Assembly (NCBI RefSeq): GCF_018613325.1
Contig: NZ_JAGGQJ010000005.1
Span: 207,429-271,428, forward strand
DNA length: 64,000 bases
Direction: 5' to 3'
DNA from: Bacillus sp. ISL-34
GTDB lineage: Bacteria > Bacillota > Bacilli > Bacillales > DSM-1321
Shown: piece after piece, positions 38,272-48,655 of the stretch
Numbering within the stretch: the stretch's first letter is position 1
Layout: the number at the start of each line of letters is the position of its first letter
Position numbers and translations under genes: made by a program
Notes under the pieces: generated by a model
Databases searched by the model: none
Told to the model about the DNA's origin: nothing
What the model saw: the letters and a program-made list of their open reading frames with translations, nothing else

Positions 38272-38556
38272 TTATACTTCTTCTCTAGTAGCCATGTGGC
38301 GAATAATGTCTTCACTGATTTTAGCAAGACGATCGAATTCTTGAATCGCAGCACTTTCAGCGTTAACTTTAAGAAGCATGTAGTAACCATCACGGAAATC
38401 ATTGATTTCATATGCAAGACGGCGTTTACCCCATTCTTTTGCTTCTACTTCCGCACCATTATCAGAAAGGATTGTGTTGAAACGTTCAACTAAAGCTTTT
38501 TTAGCTTCTTCCTCAATGTTTGGACGGATGATATACATAATTTCGTATTTTCTCAT
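38272..38556 (-). CDS. rpsF: 30S ribosomal protein S6
   Basis: A 94-residue ribosomal protein ([17 protein letters not shown] onward; late TREEV end). It binds S18 on the 30S subunit. The ATG at 38556 follows AAGGAGGTGA; longer frames would start inside the ribosome site. First gene of rpsF-ssb-rpsR. Its leader contains a likely S6:S18-binding element for feedback control. Confidence 0.98.
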   Translation of the reverse strand: MRKYEIMYIIRPNIEEEAKKALVERFNTILSDNGAEVEAKEWGKRRLAYEINDFRDGYYMLLKVNAESAAIQEFDRLAKISEDIIRHMATREEV

Positions 38557-38573
38557 CACTGTCACCTCCTTTT

Positions 38574-38605
38574 GGTCTAAGCGGCCCTATTGGGCAAGGA
38601 GCAAT
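38574..38605 (-). promoter_or_regulatory. Candidate S6:S18-binding leader element
   Basis: On the minus strand a GCCC-AATA-GGGC hairpin is followed by CCGCTTAG, with an outer partly paired stem, just before the rpsF ribosome site. This resembles the S6:S18 mRNA motif with its conserved CCG. Confidence 0.6.
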
Positions 38606-38630
38606 TATTTATAATTACTCACAAGATAAA

Positions 38631-38659
38631 ATTATAGCATAGTTATAGAGGCTTTGCAA
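38631..38659 (-). promoter_or_regulatory. rpsF operon promoter
   Basis: TTGCAA (38659-38654) and a perfect TATAAT (38636-38631) with a 17-base spacer, reading leftward. Confidence 0.88.
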
Positions 38660-38714
38660 CGAACGGATCGACTTATTACAATTAATTGTAATTTAATGAT
38701 TTAAGTCTCAAAAA

Positions 38715-38746
38715 AAAGACCCTACATATGGAACGGTAGGGTCTTT
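38715..38746 (-). terminator. Terminator of ychF
   Basis: An 11-bp stem AAAGACCCTAC / GTAGGGTCTTT with a T8 run on the minus strand. Confidence 0.88.
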
Positions 38747-38751
38747 GAATC

Positions 38752-39852
38752 TTAAACGTTAAAACGGAAATGGATAACATCGCCATCGTTAACGATGTAT
38801 TCTTTTCCTTCTAAGCGAACTTTACCCGCTTCTTTTGCAGCACCATGACTGCCCGCTTCAAGTAAATCGGTATAAGAAACCGTTTCGGCACGGATGAAAC
38901 CACGTTCGAAGTCCGTGTGAATGACGCCGGCACATTGAGGGGCTTTCATTCCTTTGCGGAATGTCCAAGCACGCACTTCCTGTACACCAGCTGTAAAGTA
39001 TGTTGCCAATCCAAGCAGATTATAAGAAGCACGGATCAACTGATCAAGACCTGACTCCTCGATGCCAAGTTCAGATAGGAACATTTCCTTTTCTTCACCT
39101 TCAAGCTCTGCAATTTCTTCTTCGATTTTGGCACAAATCACGATTACTTCGGCATTTTCCTTCGCAGCATATTCACGAACTTGCTGTACATATTCATTAT
39201 CGTCAGCATTAGCCACTTCATCTTCGCTCACGTTCGCCACGTAAAGCGTCGGCTTCGCAGTAAGTAAATGCATGCCCTTCACGATTTTTTGCTGCTCTTC
39301 AGTAAACTCGACGGTACGTGCAGGCTTCTCATCTTCCAATGCTTCTTTTAAAGCCACAAGGATTTCATGTTCTGCCACAGCGGCTTTATCTTTTTGCTTG
39401 GCCATTTTTCCGACACGGTCGATGCGTTTGACAACAGATTCCAAATCGGCAAGGATCAATTCAAGGTTGATGACTTCAATATCATCGATTGGATTAACTT
39501 TTCCGGAAACATGTGTAATGTTATCGTCTGCAAAACAACGGACGACTTGACAAATGGCATCCACTTGACGGATATGGGAAAGGAATTTATTACCCAATCC
39601 TTCTCCTTTACTTGCTCCTTTTACGATCCCGGCGATATCCGTGAATTCAAATGCTGTCGGAACCGTCTTTTTCGGTTTAACCAATTCAGTCAATTTTTGC
39701 AGACGGTAATCTGGCACTTCCACGATCCCGACATTAGGGTCGATCGTACAGAAAGGATAGTTGGCAGATTCCGCACCTGCCTGAGTAATTGCATTAAATA
39801 AAGTGGATTTACCTACGTTAGGCAAACCGACTATACCAGCTGTTAAAGCCAT
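38752..39852 (-). CDS. ychF: Redox-regulated ATPase YchF (Obg-like)
   Basis: A 366-residue P-loop NTPase of the Obg/HAS-GTPase group that prefers ATP and associates with ribosomes and stress responses. Walker A is GLPNVGKSTLFNA near the N-terminus; the G4 position reads NVSE rather than NKxD, consistent with ATP preference. A coiled-coil insert (about 130-165) and a C-terminal TGS domain (about 280-366, ending HFRFNV) are present. The ATG follows GGAGTG. Called yyaF in B. subtilis, and in the same place next to rpsF. Confidence 0.97.
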   Translation of the reverse strand: MALTAGIVGLPNVGKSTLFNAITQAGAESANYPFCTIDPNVGIVEVPDYRLQKLTELVKPKKTVPTAFEFTDIAGIVKGASKGEGLGNKFLSHIRQVDAICQVVRCFADDNITHVSGKVNPIDDIEVINLELILADLESVVKRIDRVGKMAKQKDKAAVAEHEILVALKEALEDEKPARTVEFTEEQQKIVKGMHLLTAKPTLYVANVSEDEVANADDNEYVQQVREYAAKENAEVIVICAKIEEEIAELEGEEKEMFLSELGIEESGLDQLIRASYNLLGLATYFTAGVQEVRAWTFRKGMKAPQCAGVIHTDFERGFIRAETVSYTDLLEAGSHGAAKEAGKVRLEGKEYIVNDGDVIHFRFNV

Positions 39853-40010
39853 TTATATTTCACTCCTTCAAGATGATTCGTACATATGGGAAAAGAACTG
39901 ATCTTCCATAAAGACCCTCCAATTACCTAAACCTTTCCCAATTATAGATTTCGCTTCCTAAAAAGACAAGTAAATCATGAGAAACGTAGGATTACTTTCA
40001 CTCCAAAAAA

Positions 40011-40036
40011 AAAGCATGATCACTCCTCATGCTTTT
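40011..40036 (-). terminator. Terminator of the mscS-yyzM unit
   Basis: AAAGCATG / CATGCTTTT stem with a T9 run on the minus strand; the hairpin overlaps the stop codon of the DUF951 gene. Confidence 0.85.
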
Positions 40037-40217
40037 GCAGAACTTTTTTCATTTTCTTCGCGAATTCACGTCGGGGCAGCATCACGCTATGACCGCACCC
40101 TTCACATTTTATCCGGATATCCATACCGAGCCGTATGATTCTCCACTTGTTCACTCCACAGGGATGCGGTTTCTTCATTTCCACAATATCCTTTAGTGCA
40201 AATTCCTTTTCTTCCAT
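40020..40217 (-). CDS. yyzM: DUF951 family small protein (YyzM-like)
   Basis: A 65-residue protein with CG motifs HPCGVNKW and KCEGCGH, forming a probable zinc or nucleic-acid-binding knuckle; the family DUF951 is widespread in Firmicutes and of unknown function, and is usually located by ychF and an MscS channel, as here. The ATG at 40217 is preferred because GGGGG lies 9 bases before it; the ATG at 40223 is only 3 bases after that site. Confidence 0.88.
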   Translation of the reverse strand: MEEKEFALKDIVEMKKPHPCGVNKWRIIRLGMDIRIKCEGCGHSVMLPRREFAKKMKKVLQKHEE

Positions 40218-40237
40218 AACCATGAGCCCCCTAACTC

Positions 40238-41074
40238 CTATGACTCGCTGCCATTGTACGTAGATTTTATCCCACTTGAATCAAGCGCAGCACTTATTTC
40301 TTTTCTTAATATCCTGCTGATTTCGATGTGATGCATCGGCTTTGTTTCCGCTTTAATCCGAAAGACGATTTCTTCAGGACTGATTTTTTCAATTCCCAAA
40401 AATTCAGGTGCTTTGACCAAGGCTTCGTATTTGCCTTCCATACTGTTTAAAAGATCGATCAGCACCTTCTCGGCACGCTCGGCCGATCCATCGTTAGGTA
40501 TGGTCACATCAATAACAGCCATACTGTTTAAAATGGAATAATTCGTGACCTGGACGATGCTTCCGTTGGGTATGAAGTGCAATTCACCTGCACCGCTTTT
40601 AATTTTTGTAGTACGAAGTCCGATTTCAATGACTTCCCCTTCAAATGTATTGATTTTAATATAATCGCCAACCGAGAAATGATCTTCAAAAATTACAAAA
40701 AACCCAGTAATTATATCCTTGACCAAACTTTGGGCACCAAACCCAATCGCCAAACCGAGAACACCAGCACCAGCGAGTAATGGCATTACGTGAAGTCCAA
40801 AAATCTCCAGAATCATCAACAAGGCAATGAAATTGATGACATAGGTGATGATATTTTCCAGCAATTTAATGAGTGTCGCTTCCCTGCGCTCCGATACCCG
40901 AATCGGACTTCTTAAACGTGCTTTGAAAAATTTATTCAGAATAGTCTTTCCTATTGTAATAATAATACGCGATAACAACAGAACAAGGAAGATTTTAATA
41001 ATGCCCTCTCCCATCAGCAGCCATATCTTTTCATCCATTATCTCTTTTGTAACGTTATCATAAATGCGATCCAT
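40238..41074 (-). CDS. Small-conductance mechanosensitive channel family protein (MscS)
   Basis: A 278-residue membrane protein. Three N-terminal hydrophobic segments (about 23-42, 66-90, 93-115) are followed by the MscS pore helix region GVLGLAIGFGAQSLVKDIITG and the beta domain with FEGEVIEIGLRTTKI, then the alpha/beta cage. It opens under membrane tension to release solutes on osmotic downshock. The ATG at 41074 follows AGGAGG by 5 bases; longer frames have no ribosome site. Next gene yyzM starts 20 bases after the stop, so they likely share a transcript. Homologous channels exist in several copies in bacilli, so no specific symbol is given. Confidence 0.93.
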   Translation of the reverse strand: MDRIYDNVTKEIMDEKIWLLMGEGIIKIFLVLLLSRIIITIGKTILNKFFKARLRSPIRVSERREATLIKLLENIITYVINFIALLMILEIFGLHVMPLLAGAGVLGLAIGFGAQSLVKDIITGFFVIFEDHFSVGDYIKINTFEGEVIEIGLRTTKIKSGAGELHFIPNGSIVQVTNYSILNSMAVIDVTIPNDGSAERAEKVLIDLLNSMEGKYEALVKAPEFLGIEKISPEEIVFRIKAETKPMHHIEISRILRKEISAALDSSGIKSTYNGSES

Positions 41075-41465
41075 ATTTTCCTCCTGCTTAATGCAAATAA
41101 CTGTAAAACTATTATATCTTCTATATGATTTTTTCCCATAAAGACTTATTCCTCTACCCTTCATGAATTGAGATAACCATGAATTAGAGAGATTTTCTCT
41201 ATTTTATCAATAAATAATGGTTTCTGTACAAAAAAATTATGGGTATATAGGTAAAATAATTAGAAGTTTTTACCCAGATATTCAAGTAATTATTTACTAG
41301 AAAGTATAAATAAAAGCAATTGGTAGAGGATGAAGTCGATTCATATCCCCTTCACCTGTTTGCATGTTCTACAAAAAATTCCCTCATCCATAATGTTAAA
41401 TACCGTATATTTTCCCCCTTTTATCCGTATACTGTAATACCAAATAAAGTAAAGGAGTTGAGCCG
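41075..41465. other. Divergent intergenic region between mscS and yyaC
   Basis: 390 AT-rich bases. A perfect TATAAT (leftward, near 41115) may be the mscS -10, but its -35 is poor. Before yyaC no clear sporulation promoter could be assigned. No gene or RNA seen. Confidence 0.4.
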
Positions 41466-42101
41466 ATGAATCTGAATTCTAGTCTATTTAATAATAACAA
41501 AAATAGATTGAGTCGCATCCTGCATGAAGATACGGATGCATCCAAACAAATTTCCCAGGAATTGATCAACCTCCTACCTACCGGAAAGCTTCAGCCAATC
41601 GTCATCGTCTGTATAGGCACAGACCGTTCCACAGGCGATTCACTCGGACCACTTGTCGGCACTCTGCTTAGTGAGAAAGCTGAAAACAGCACTTCTTCAT
41701 TCCATGTTTATGGAACTCTGGATGACCCTATACATGCGATGAATTTACAGGAAAAATTAAATGAAATTAAAAAGATTCATGCCAATCCCTTTATAGTCGG
41801 AATCGATGCTTGCTTAGGGAAAATGAAAAGCGTCGGCATCGTTCAAATCGGTCAGGGACCAGTGAAGCCAGGCGCTGGTGTCAATAAAGATCTTCCTTCA
41901 GTTGGAAATGCCCATATTACAGGAATCGTGAATGTGAGTGGATTCATGGAGTTCATGGTCTTGCAGAATACGCGTCTTAATCTTGTGCTGAAAATGGCCA
42001 AAACCATTGCCGAGGGGATTTATGAAGCACAAAATCATTATCCAATAAAACCTTCCATCACTCCTTTCACATGGTCATTCAAGCAAGAAAAAACCCTTTG
42101 A
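41466..42101 (+). CDS. yyaC: Sporulation protein YyaC (Gpr-like fold)
   Basis: A 211-residue protein of the YyaC family, related in fold to the germination protease Gpr and hydrogenase-maturation-type peptidases. The core VIVCIGTDRSTGDSLGPLVG with its conserved Asp, then GTLDDPIHA and IVGIDACLG are visible. In B. subtilis it is made in the forespore; its activity is not settled. An AAAGGAG site precedes the ATG. It is one of few rightward genes left of oriC, and a strong bidirectional terminator follows. Confidence 0.93.
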   Translation: MNLNSSLFNNNKNRLSRILHEDTDASKQISQELINLLPTGKLQPIVIVCIGTDRSTGDSLGPLVGTLLSEKAENSTSSFHVYGTLDDPIHAMNLQEKLNEIKKIHANPFIVGIDACLGKMKSVGIVQIGQGPVKPGAGVNKDLPSVGNAHITGIVNVSGFMEFMVLQNTRLNLVLKMAKTIAEGIYEAQNHYPIKPSITPFTWSFKQEKTL

Positions 42102-42117
42102 TCGGTTTTTGCTTATT

Positions 42118-42159
42118 ATAAAAAAGAAGGAAGGGATCATCCCCTTCCTTCTTTTTTAT
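42118..42159. terminator. Bidirectional terminator between yyaC and DUF554 gene
   Basis: An 18-bp perfect stem with a 6-base loop, A/T runs on both sides. It overlaps the stop codon of the DUF554 gene. Confidence 0.92.
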
Positions 42160-42857
42160 ACATAATACATGAAAGTAACCAAAATGGCGGTGATCATTAT
42201 CCCTGGAAGCAGATTCGCCACCCTTATTTTGGTGACACCGATAATATTCAAGCCAATTGCCAAAATCATGACTCCCCCAGTTGCCGTCATTTCCAATATG
42301 AAGGAATCCATTAAAGCAGTTGGGATCATCGTATTGATCTGCCTTGAAAAAATCGCTATGAACCCCTCATAAAGAATGATCGGAAATGCTGAAAAAAGTA
42401 CACCTATGCCAAGCGTGCTGGCGAGGACCAATGCTGTAAATCCATCGATGATCGCTTTTGTTATCAAAACGTCATGATCATTCCGGATACCGCTATCCAG
42501 GGCACCGATAATGGCCATCGCCCCAATGCCAAATATGAGCGTAGCCGTTACAAACCCCTGAGATATCGAAGTTCCTTCCTTCGCTTTCATCCTGCGTTCA
42601 AGCCAATTGCCTAAAGAATTGAGCCTAGCCTCAAGATTCATCCATTCACCCAGGACAGCCCCTCCGACAATACTTAAAATGACAACAAGGAAATTATCGC
42701 TTTTAAACCCCATCTGCAAACCTAAGACCATGACGGCCAAACCGATACCGCTCATGACCGTTTCTTTTATCTTTTCAGGTATATGTTGTAAAAACCTTCC
42801 TAAAATCGAACCGATTAAAATGCAGGCACCATTCACCAAAGCCCCTAATAATACCAT
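42156..42857 (-). CDS. DUF554 family membrane protein
   Basis: A 233-residue hydrophobic protein with six to seven membrane segments and small-residue-rich helices (GLAVMVLGLQMGF, GAMAIIGALDSG). It belongs to the DUF554 family (YqgA/YdfK-like), thought to be transporters; function unknown. The ATG at 42857 follows AGGTGG by 6 bases; the GTG three codons earlier would sit on that site. It lies directly downstream of spo0J and may be read through from it, although 53 bases separate them. Confidence 0.88.
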   Translation of the reverse strand: MVLLGALVNGACILIGSILGRFLQHIPEKIKETVMSGIGLAVMVLGLQMGFKSDNFLVVILSIVGGAVLGEWMNLEARLNSLGNWLERRMKAKEGTSISQGFVTATLIFGIGAMAIIGALDSGIRNDHDVLITKAIIDGFTALVLASTLGIGVLFSAFPIILYEGFIAIFSRQINTMIPTALMDSFILEMTATGGVMILAIGLNIIGVTKIRVANLLPGIMITAILVTFMYYV

Positions 42858-42910
42858 CTCATCCACCTAATTTTCTGCATATGTCGTCATGGTCTTTTCA
42901 TAAAGGGGAT

Positions 42911-43771
42911 CTAAGAGGAGAGGTTCTCTTGATCGATCAAGTTCAAAATTCTCTCTAAATCTTCTTTTGAAAAGAATTCTATTTCTATTTTTCCTTTTTT
43001 CTTGCTTTGTTTTATCGTTACGCTCGTTCCTAGTCTTTCACGCAGGCTTGTCTCGCGCTGCTTTATGAATATATCTTTTTTCTCTTGTTTCTTAGGTTTG
43101 GTTTCACGTGAAACGGTATCATTCAATTGATGTATATATTGCTCTAGCTGTCTGACATTCATACCTTCTTTGAGGATTTTATCCACTACCGGCTTAAGCA
43201 TCTCTTTTTTCTTTAAACCTAGCAATGCCCGGCCATGCCCCATGGAAATTTCCCCGTCGGAGATATATCTCCTAATCCCTTCAGGCAAAGATAGTAATCT
43301 AACATGGTTTGCTATATGGGGCCGGCTTTTACCCAGCCGATTGGCCAACTGCTCTTGGGTGAATTCCAATTTTTCAAGAAGTGTTTGATAAGCGATAGCT
43401 TCCTCGATCGGATTCAAATCCTCCCGTTGCAGGTTTTCCAAAATCGCCAGTTCCATCATCTGCTGTTCGTTCAATTTCCTCACAACGACCGGAACTGTCT
43501 TTAAACCAGCTTCCTTTGCGGCACGATAACGCCTTTCCCCAGCCACGATTTCATATCCCTTAATGCTTTCCCGGGCAATAATCGGCTGTAAGATCCCGTG
43601 TTCCATGATGGATTGCTTTAATTCCTCTATAGCTTCAAGCCGAAAATTCTTTCGGGGCTGATAAGGATTTGGCCTTAATTCCCTTACTTTGATTTCGCGC
43701 ACGATTTCATCTTTACTGATCTCCCCACTGTTGAAAAGTGCGTTAAGTCCTTTGCCAAGTCCTTTAGCCAT
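42911..43771 (-). CDS. spo0J: Chromosome-partitioning protein ParB (Spo0J)
   Basis: A 286-residue ParB. The N-terminal nuclease-like CTPase domain has GERRYRAAKEAG (box II-like), followed by the parS-binding helix-turn-helix (TQEQLANRLGKSRPHIANHVRLL) and a C-terminal dimer domain. It loads at parS, slides as a CTP clamp, recruits SMC and modulates Soj and thus DnaA. A parS site lies inside its own gene, as in B. subtilis. Its start overlaps the soj stop by 8 bases. Confidence 0.98.
   Translation of the reverse strand: MAKGLGKGLNALFNSGEISKDEIVREIKVRELRPNPYQPRKNFRLEAIEELKQSIMEHGILQPIIARESIKGYEIVAGERRYRAAKEAGLKTVPVVVRKLNEQQMMELAILENLQREDLNPIEEAIAYQTLLEKLEFTQEQLANRLGKSRPHIANHVRLLSLPEGIRRYISDGEISMGHGRALLGLKKKEMLKPVVDKILKEGMNVRQLEQYIHQLNDTVSRETKPKKQEKKDIFIKQRETSLRERLGTSVTIKQSKKKGKIEIEFFSKEDLERILNLIDQENLSS
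43100..43115. promoter_or_regulatory. parS site within spo0J
   Basis: GGTTTCACGTGAAACG: the 14-base palindromic core GTTTCACGTGAAAC is perfect, differing from the consensus only at the outermost pair. Confidence 0.88.
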
Positions 43772-44525
43772 TTGATACCACTTCCTTTGCCAGTTCTAGA
43801 TAGACCTCCGCCCCACGTGACTTTGGATCATATATAATTATCGGTTCTCCATGGCTCGGTGCTTCACTCAAACGGACATTGCGGGGAATGATGGTTTGAT
43901 AGACTTTATCCTGAAAGTATTTTTTGACTTCTTCTATGACCTGGAGACCTAGATTTGTTCTTGCATCCAACATCGTCAAGAGCACACCCTCGATTTTCAA
44001 ATCATGGTTCAAATGCTTTTGGACGAGGCGGACCGTATTCAACAGTTGACTCAAACCCTCCAATGCATAATATTCACATTGTACCGGAATCAAAACGGCA
44101 TCCGCAGCCGTTAAGGCATTAAGCGTAAGCAAACCCAATGATGGAGGGCAGTCAATCACAATGTAATCATATTGGCTTTGCACCTCTTCTAATGCCCTTT
44201 TTAATCGGACTTCCCTTGAGATGGTCGGAACAAGTTCAATTTCTGCACCTGCTAGTTGAATTGTCGCAGGTATGGCATATAGGTTTTCTACCTTTGTTTC
44301 CATGATAACGGTACTGGCCTCGACATCATCAACCAATACATCATAAATACATTGTTCCACATCCGCTTTGTCAATACCTGCACCGCTTGTCGCATTTCCC
44401 TGCGGATCAATATCGACCATTAAGACTTTCTGTCCTATATATGCAAGACAAGCACTTAGACTGACAGAAGTTGTCGTTTTTCCAACACCGCCCTTTTGAT
44501 TTGCAATGGCGAGAATCTTACCCAC
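43764..44525 (-). CDS. soj: Chromosome-partitioning ATPase ParA (Soj)
   Basis: A 253-residue deviant Walker ATPase. The deviant Walker A motif QKGGVGKTT with its signature lysine is at residues 9-17, Walker B YIVIDCPPS follows, and VQCEYYALEGL is present. Soj in monomer form inhibits DnaA and in dimer form activates initiation; Spo0J controls the switch. The start is taken as the GTG at 44525, giving the same length as B. subtilis Soj; an ATG six codons upstream exists but lies before the AGGTG ribosome site. Confidence 0.97.
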   Translation of the reverse strand: MGKILAIANQKGGVGKTTTSVSLSACLAYIGQKVLMVDIDPQGNATSGAGIDKADVEQCIYDVLVDDVEASTVIMETKVENLYAIPATIQLAGAEIELVPTISREVRLKRALEEVQSQYDYIVIDCPPSLGLLTLNALTAADAVLIPVQCEYYALEGLSQLLNTVRLVQKHLNHDLKIEGVLLTMLDARTNLGLQVIEEVKKYFQDKVYQTIIPRNVRLSEAPSHGEPIIIYDPKSRGAEVYLELAKEVVSNG

Positions 44526-44735
44526 GAATTCACCTGCTTTCAACTATCTTCATCACGCTATATCTATTGATTTTTACCGTAAATCCATTTATTTCTTTCT
44601 ATTTTATCATGAATGTTACTGGAAGAAATCGTTTTCTGAAATTCCTCTTAAAATTTGAAATATATCTAAAAGCATTATAAATTCGGGGAAAGTTGAATGT
44701 TTTCAAGGTGGAAAATACAAGTTTTGGAGAGAAAA

Positions 44736-44767
44736 TAAAAAAGCTTGGTAATCGGAGACTACCAAGC
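44736..44767 (-). terminator. Terminator of noc
   Basis: GCTTGGTA / TACCAAGC stem, 9-base loop and a T6 run on the minus strand, separating noc from soj. Confidence 0.85.
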
Positions 44768-44784
44768 GGGCTAAGGATAGGGAA

Positions 44785-45645
44785 TCAAGTTTTTTTCTTG
44801 GGTATTTTTATCGTGAACTGATAATACTCCTCGAATTCTTCTTCCTCTGCATCCAAATTTATTCCATTGTCTGTAACCATATTGAGTGATTGGCGTATGG
44901 TATTCACGGCAATCCTCATGTCTTTACTAAACGCTTTTCTCTTAGGTTTCGGCTTCTGCACAGTACCCGATAGGAGCTTGACGACCTGCTCTTCGGTCTG
45001 CTTGACGTTCAACCCTTTTTCGATGATTTCCAAAAGCAGTTTAAGCTGCTTTTCAGGACTCTTTAACGGTATCAACGAGCGGGCATGGCGTTCCGTAATT
45101 TGCTTTTGAAGAAGTGCATCCTGAACCTCCTGTGGCAGCTTAAGCAGCCGAAGCTTATTCGCCACGGTAGATTGACCTATTCCCAGTCTTTGTGCCAGTG
45201 CTTCTTGGGTTAAACTATGCAGTTCCAATAGTTTTCCGTAAGCCAAAGCTTCTTCAATCGGTGTCAGTTCTTCACGCTGAAGGTTTTCTATCAGCGCAAC
45301 GGAAGCCGTTTCTGTATCTGTGAAATCTTTGATTATAGCAGGTGCCAATTCCCAGCCAAGCTTTTGCATGGCCCGGAAACGACGCTCGCCTGCAATGATT
45401 TCATATTTTCCCTGACCATAAGCCCTTACTACAATTGGTTGAATGATCCCATGTGTATGAATCGTTTGAGCCAATTCAGCAATTTTATCGTCATTAAAAA
45501 CGGTCCTTGGTTGAAATCGATTAGGCACAATATCAGAAATGGAAATTTTTCTTATTTCTTCATTATTATTGCTAGGTGTCTCCATCTCTAGTTGCTCTTC
45601 TTCTTTTTCGCCAAACCCAAAGAACCGCGAAAAAGGATGCTTCAT
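44785..45645 (-). CDS. noc: Nucleoid occlusion protein Noc
   Basis: A 286-residue ParB paralogue that binds CCCGGG-centred sites across the chromosome and the membrane, blocking Z-ring assembly over the nucleoid. The N-terminus [15 protein letters not shown] is the amphipathic membrane-targeting helix; then [19 protein letters not shown] and the helix-turn-helix [23 protein letters not shown]. The ATG at 45645 is chosen because this amphipathic helix is at the N-terminus in homologues and AGGTGG precedes it. It is distinguished from Spo0J by this N-terminus and by location after rsmG. Confidence 0.96.
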   Translation of the reverse strand: MKHPFSRFFGFGEKEEEQLEMETPSNNNEEIRKISISDIVPNRFQPRTVFNDDKIAELAQTIHTHGIIQPIVVRAYGQGKYEIIAGERRFRAMQKLGWELAPAIIKDFTDTETASVALIENLQREELTPIEEALAYGKLLELHSLTQEALAQRLGIGQSTVANKLRLLKLPQEVQDALLQKQITERHARSLIPLKSPEKQLKLLLEIIEKGLNVKQTEEQVVKLLSGTVQKPKPKRKAFSKDMRIAVNTIRQSLNMVTDNGINLDAEEEEFEEYYQFTIKIPKKKT

Positions 45646-46000
45646 CTTCCTACACCACCTTTTAAAACTCCCAAATAACATATTCTCTATTTAAAGGACA
45701 AGTCCTGCATACATTTCCCGACATGGTTATACATATGGCCCTTCACTGTAAAAAACATGTCGACTGGCGCCATCAAGGCAATAATGAGGAATGGACGGCC
45801 AGTTATTAAAATATCGGCCGGTATGCCCAAGAATTATTTCCCTGAATCAGCCAGCACAAAAATGCCTTCTTGTTGGCAAATGCAGTATTGAGTGAAAATA
45901 ATAAGGTCATACATTTATAGTAAAAGAAAATAAGGGCAAGTACCAGCCATATATTTGGATCATCTACGCTTACTATGAAAACATACTCCTCATGCAGAGG
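45646..46000. other. Intergenic region between rsmG and noc
   Basis: 355 bases. I see no gene, RNA or strong terminator; it presumably contains the noc promoter, but no clear -35/-10 pair was identified. Confidence 0.4.
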
Positions 46001-46717
46001 TCATTCAATAGGCTGTTTATTTGGTGTCCCTGGTTTTCTCGGGTATTTTTTAGGAGTCCTCTTCACTTTTTTTACAGTAATGATGTTTCTTTCACTATTT
46101 TCCTCTGGCAATGTGAAAGGATGAATTTCTTCGATTTCTCCGCCTAACGTAAAAATCGCCTTCTTCCCTGTGTCCATTTCATCTTGTGCACTAGCCGCTT
46201 TCATGGCAATGAACGTCCCATCCGGTTTAACAAGCGGCAAACATAGTTCACTTAAAACAGACATCCTGGCTACTGCCCTTGCCATGACAATATCATAGGA
46301 TTCGCGATGCTCCGGTTTTTGGGCGAAGGTTTCAGCCCGGTCATGATAGAAGGAAACTCCCTTTAATTGCAAGGAATCCGCAAGGTGATTCAAAAAAGAA
46401 ATTCGCTTATTCAAGGAATCCACAATCGAGACGTGGATATCAGGGAAACAAATCTTCAATGGAATACTCGGAAATCCAGCTCCAGCCCCAACATCGCAAA
46501 TTCGATACGATTTATTAAAGTCAAAATAGAAGGCTGCACTGATTGAATCATAAAAATGCTTAAGATAAACTTCATCTTTATCAGTGATGGCTGTTAAGTT
46601 CATCTTTTCATTCCATTCCACCAATAATCGATAATAAGTGTCAAACTGATCAAGCTGTTGAGGAGAAAGCTCGATCCCTTTCTCCAGCAGTGCTTGTTGG
46701 AACTGTTCAATATTCAT
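46001..46717 (-). CDS. rsmG: 16S rRNA (guanine527-N7)-methyltransferase
   Basis: A 238-residue SAM-dependent methyltransferase (GidB). The SAM-binding motif [17 protein letters not shown] is near residue 70, followed by [11 protein letters not shown] and the catalytic-region MARAVARMS. Loss gives low-level streptomycin resistance in other bacteria; no defect is visible here. It ends with a basic tail. It follows mnmG by 30 bases in the conserved mnmE-mnmG-rsmG order. Confidence 0.97.
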   Translation of the reverse strand: MNIEQFQQALLEKGIELSPQQLDQFDTYYRLLVEWNEKMNLTAITDKDEVYLKHFYDSISAAFYFDFNKSYRICDVGAGAGFPSIPLKICFPDIHVSIVDSLNKRISFLNHLADSLQLKGVSFYHDRAETFAQKPEHRESYDIVMARAVARMSVLSELCLPLVKPDGTFIAMKAASAQDEMDTGKKAIFTLGGEIEEIHPFTLPEENSERNIITVKKVKRTPKKYPRKPGTPNKQPIE

Positions 46718-46747
46718 GTTTGCTTCAATCCTTTTCGGGTATTTCCT

Positions 46748-48634
46748 TTACTGAGATACTCTGGCAATCTTACCTTGTTCCAAATATACAAGCAAAATGG
46801 AAACATCAGCGGGATTCACACCGGAAATTCTTGAAGCCTGAGCTACTGATAGCGGGTGGACCTGCTTTAATTTTTGACGTGCTTCCGTTGCAAGACCAGA
46901 AATTGCATCATAATCGATATTCTCTGGAATCTTTTTATTCTCCATTTTTTTCAGGCGATCGACTTGCTGCAAGGATTTTTCGATATATCCTTCATACTTG
47001 ATCTGGATTTCGACCTGTTCCGTCACTTCATCGCTCAGTTCGACATCACTTGGCGCCAACTTCTGAATATGGGAATAATCCATTTCAGGCCGTTTCAATA
47101 AATCGGAGGCACGGATTCCATCCTTCAACTCACTTCCGCCACTTGCAGTAATGACTTCTTGTACCTCTTTGGTCGGTTTGATGAAGTTTGATTTGAGTCG
47201 TTCTTTTTCCATTTCAACCGCTTCTTTTTTCACAAGGAAACGATTGTAGCGTTCTTCTTTGATCATCCCGATATTGAATCCAATTTCCGTTAAGCGTAAA
47301 TCGGCATTATCATGACGCAATAATAAACGATATTCTGCACGTGAAGTCAGCAAACGGTATGGTTCATTCGTGCCTTTCGTTACGAGGTCGTCAATGAGAA
47401 CACCAATATAGGCATCCGAACGGCTTAAAATCAGTTCTTTTTTACCCATTGCATTCAATCCCGCATTAATACCTGCCATCAATCCTTGTCCTGCTGCTTC
47501 CTCGTAGCCGGATGTCCCGTTAATTTGGCCAGCAGTATACAGATTTTTGATTTTCTTCGTTTCAAGTGTAGGCCATAGCTGCGTAGGAACGATGGCATCA
47601 TATTCAATTGCATAGCCAGCACGCATCATTTCCGCTTTTTCAAGTCCTGGAATTGTTTGCAGGATTTTCACTTGTACATCTTCAGGCAGACTGGTGGATA
47701 AACCTTGCACATATACTTCCTTTGTATTGCGGCCTTCAGGTTCCAGGAAAATTTGATGCCGTGGTTTATCATTAAAGCGAACGACTTTATCTTCTATCGA
47801 TGGGCAATAACGCGGTCCAGTTCCTTTTATCATTCCGGAATACATTGGCGAACGGTGTAGATTCTCATCAATGAGCTGATGTGTCCCCTCATTCGTGTAC
47901 GTTAACCAGCATGGCAATTGATCCGTTATGAACTTTGTTGTTTCATAAGAAAATGCACGTGGCACTTCATCGCCAGGCTGAATTTCCGTTTTGCTGTAAT
48001 CTATGGAAGAGCTACTCACACGTGGCGGCGTTCCTGTTTTAAAACGGACCAAGTCAAATCCTAACTGCTCTAAATGTTCAGAAAGCCTGATGGAAGGCTG
48101 CTGATTATTAGGGCCGCTTGAATATTTCAATTCCCCTAAAATGATTTCACCGCGTAAATATGTTCCCGTCGTGATTACGACAGTTTTCGCACGGTATACC
48201 GCGCCTGTTTTAGTGATGACACCCGTACATACGTCGTTTTCAACAATTAATTCCTCTACCATTCCTTGAATCAATGTCAAATTTTCTTGGTCTTCTATCG
48301 TCTTTTTCATTTCTTGTTGATAGAGAAATTTATCTGCCTGCGCCCGCAACGCACGAACAGCCGGACCTTTAGCCGTATTGAGCATCCTCATTTGAATATG
48401 GGTCTTATCGATATTTTTTCCCATTTCACCGCCTAAAGCGTCAATTTCCCTAACGACTATCCCTTTTGCCGGCCCGCCAACGGAGGGATTGCATGGCATA
48501 AAGGCGACCATATCCAAGTTAATGGTGATCATCAGCGTGTTAGCTCCGACTCTTGCAGCTGCAAGGCCTGCCTCACTGCCAGCATGACCGGCACCAATAA
48601 CAATGACATCATAGCTACCTGCTTCGTATTGCAT
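46748..48634 (-). CDS. mnmG: tRNA uridine-5-carboxymethylaminomethyl modification enzyme MnmG (GidA)
   Basis: A 628-residue FAD enzyme that with MnmE modifies U34 of several tRNAs. FAD-binding [17 protein letters not shown] is at the N-terminus; [21 protein letters not shown] and the later [18 protein letters not shown] are family signatures. The C-terminal helical domain for MnmE and tRNA contact is present (to KIARVSQ). The ATG follows GGAAAAGG and is 21 bases past the mnmE stop. Confidence 0.98.
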   Translation of the reverse strand: MQYEAGSYDVIVIGAGHAGSEAGLAAARVGANTLMITINLDMVAFMPCNPSVGGPAKGIVVREIDALGGEMGKNIDKTHIQMRMLNTAKGPAVRALRAQADKFLYQQEMKKTIEDQENLTLIQGMVEELIVENDVCTGVITKTGAVYRAKTVVITTGTYLRGEIILGELKYSSGPNNQQPSIRLSEHLEQLGFDLVRFKTGTPPRVSSSSIDYSKTEIQPGDEVPRAFSYETTKFITDQLPCWLTYTNEGTHQLIDENLHRSPMYSGMIKGTGPRYCPSIEDKVVRFNDKPRHQIFLEPEGRNTKEVYVQGLSTSLPEDVQVKILQTIPGLEKAEMMRAGYAIEYDAIVPTQLWPTLETKKIKNLYTAGQINGTSGYEEAAGQGLMAGINAGLNAMGKKELILSRSDAYIGVLIDDLVTKGTNEPYRLLTSRAEYRLLLRHDNADLRLTEIGFNIGMIKEERYNRFLVKKEAVEMEKERLKSNFIKPTKEVQEVITASGGSELKDGIRASDLLKRPEMDYSHIQKLAPSDVELSDEVTEQVEIQIKYEGYIEKSLQQVDRLKKMENKKIPENIDYDAISGLATEARQKLKQVHPLSVAQASRISGVNPADVSILLVYLEQGKIARVSQ

Positions 48635-48655
48635 TTCCTTTTCCTCCTTTTACGC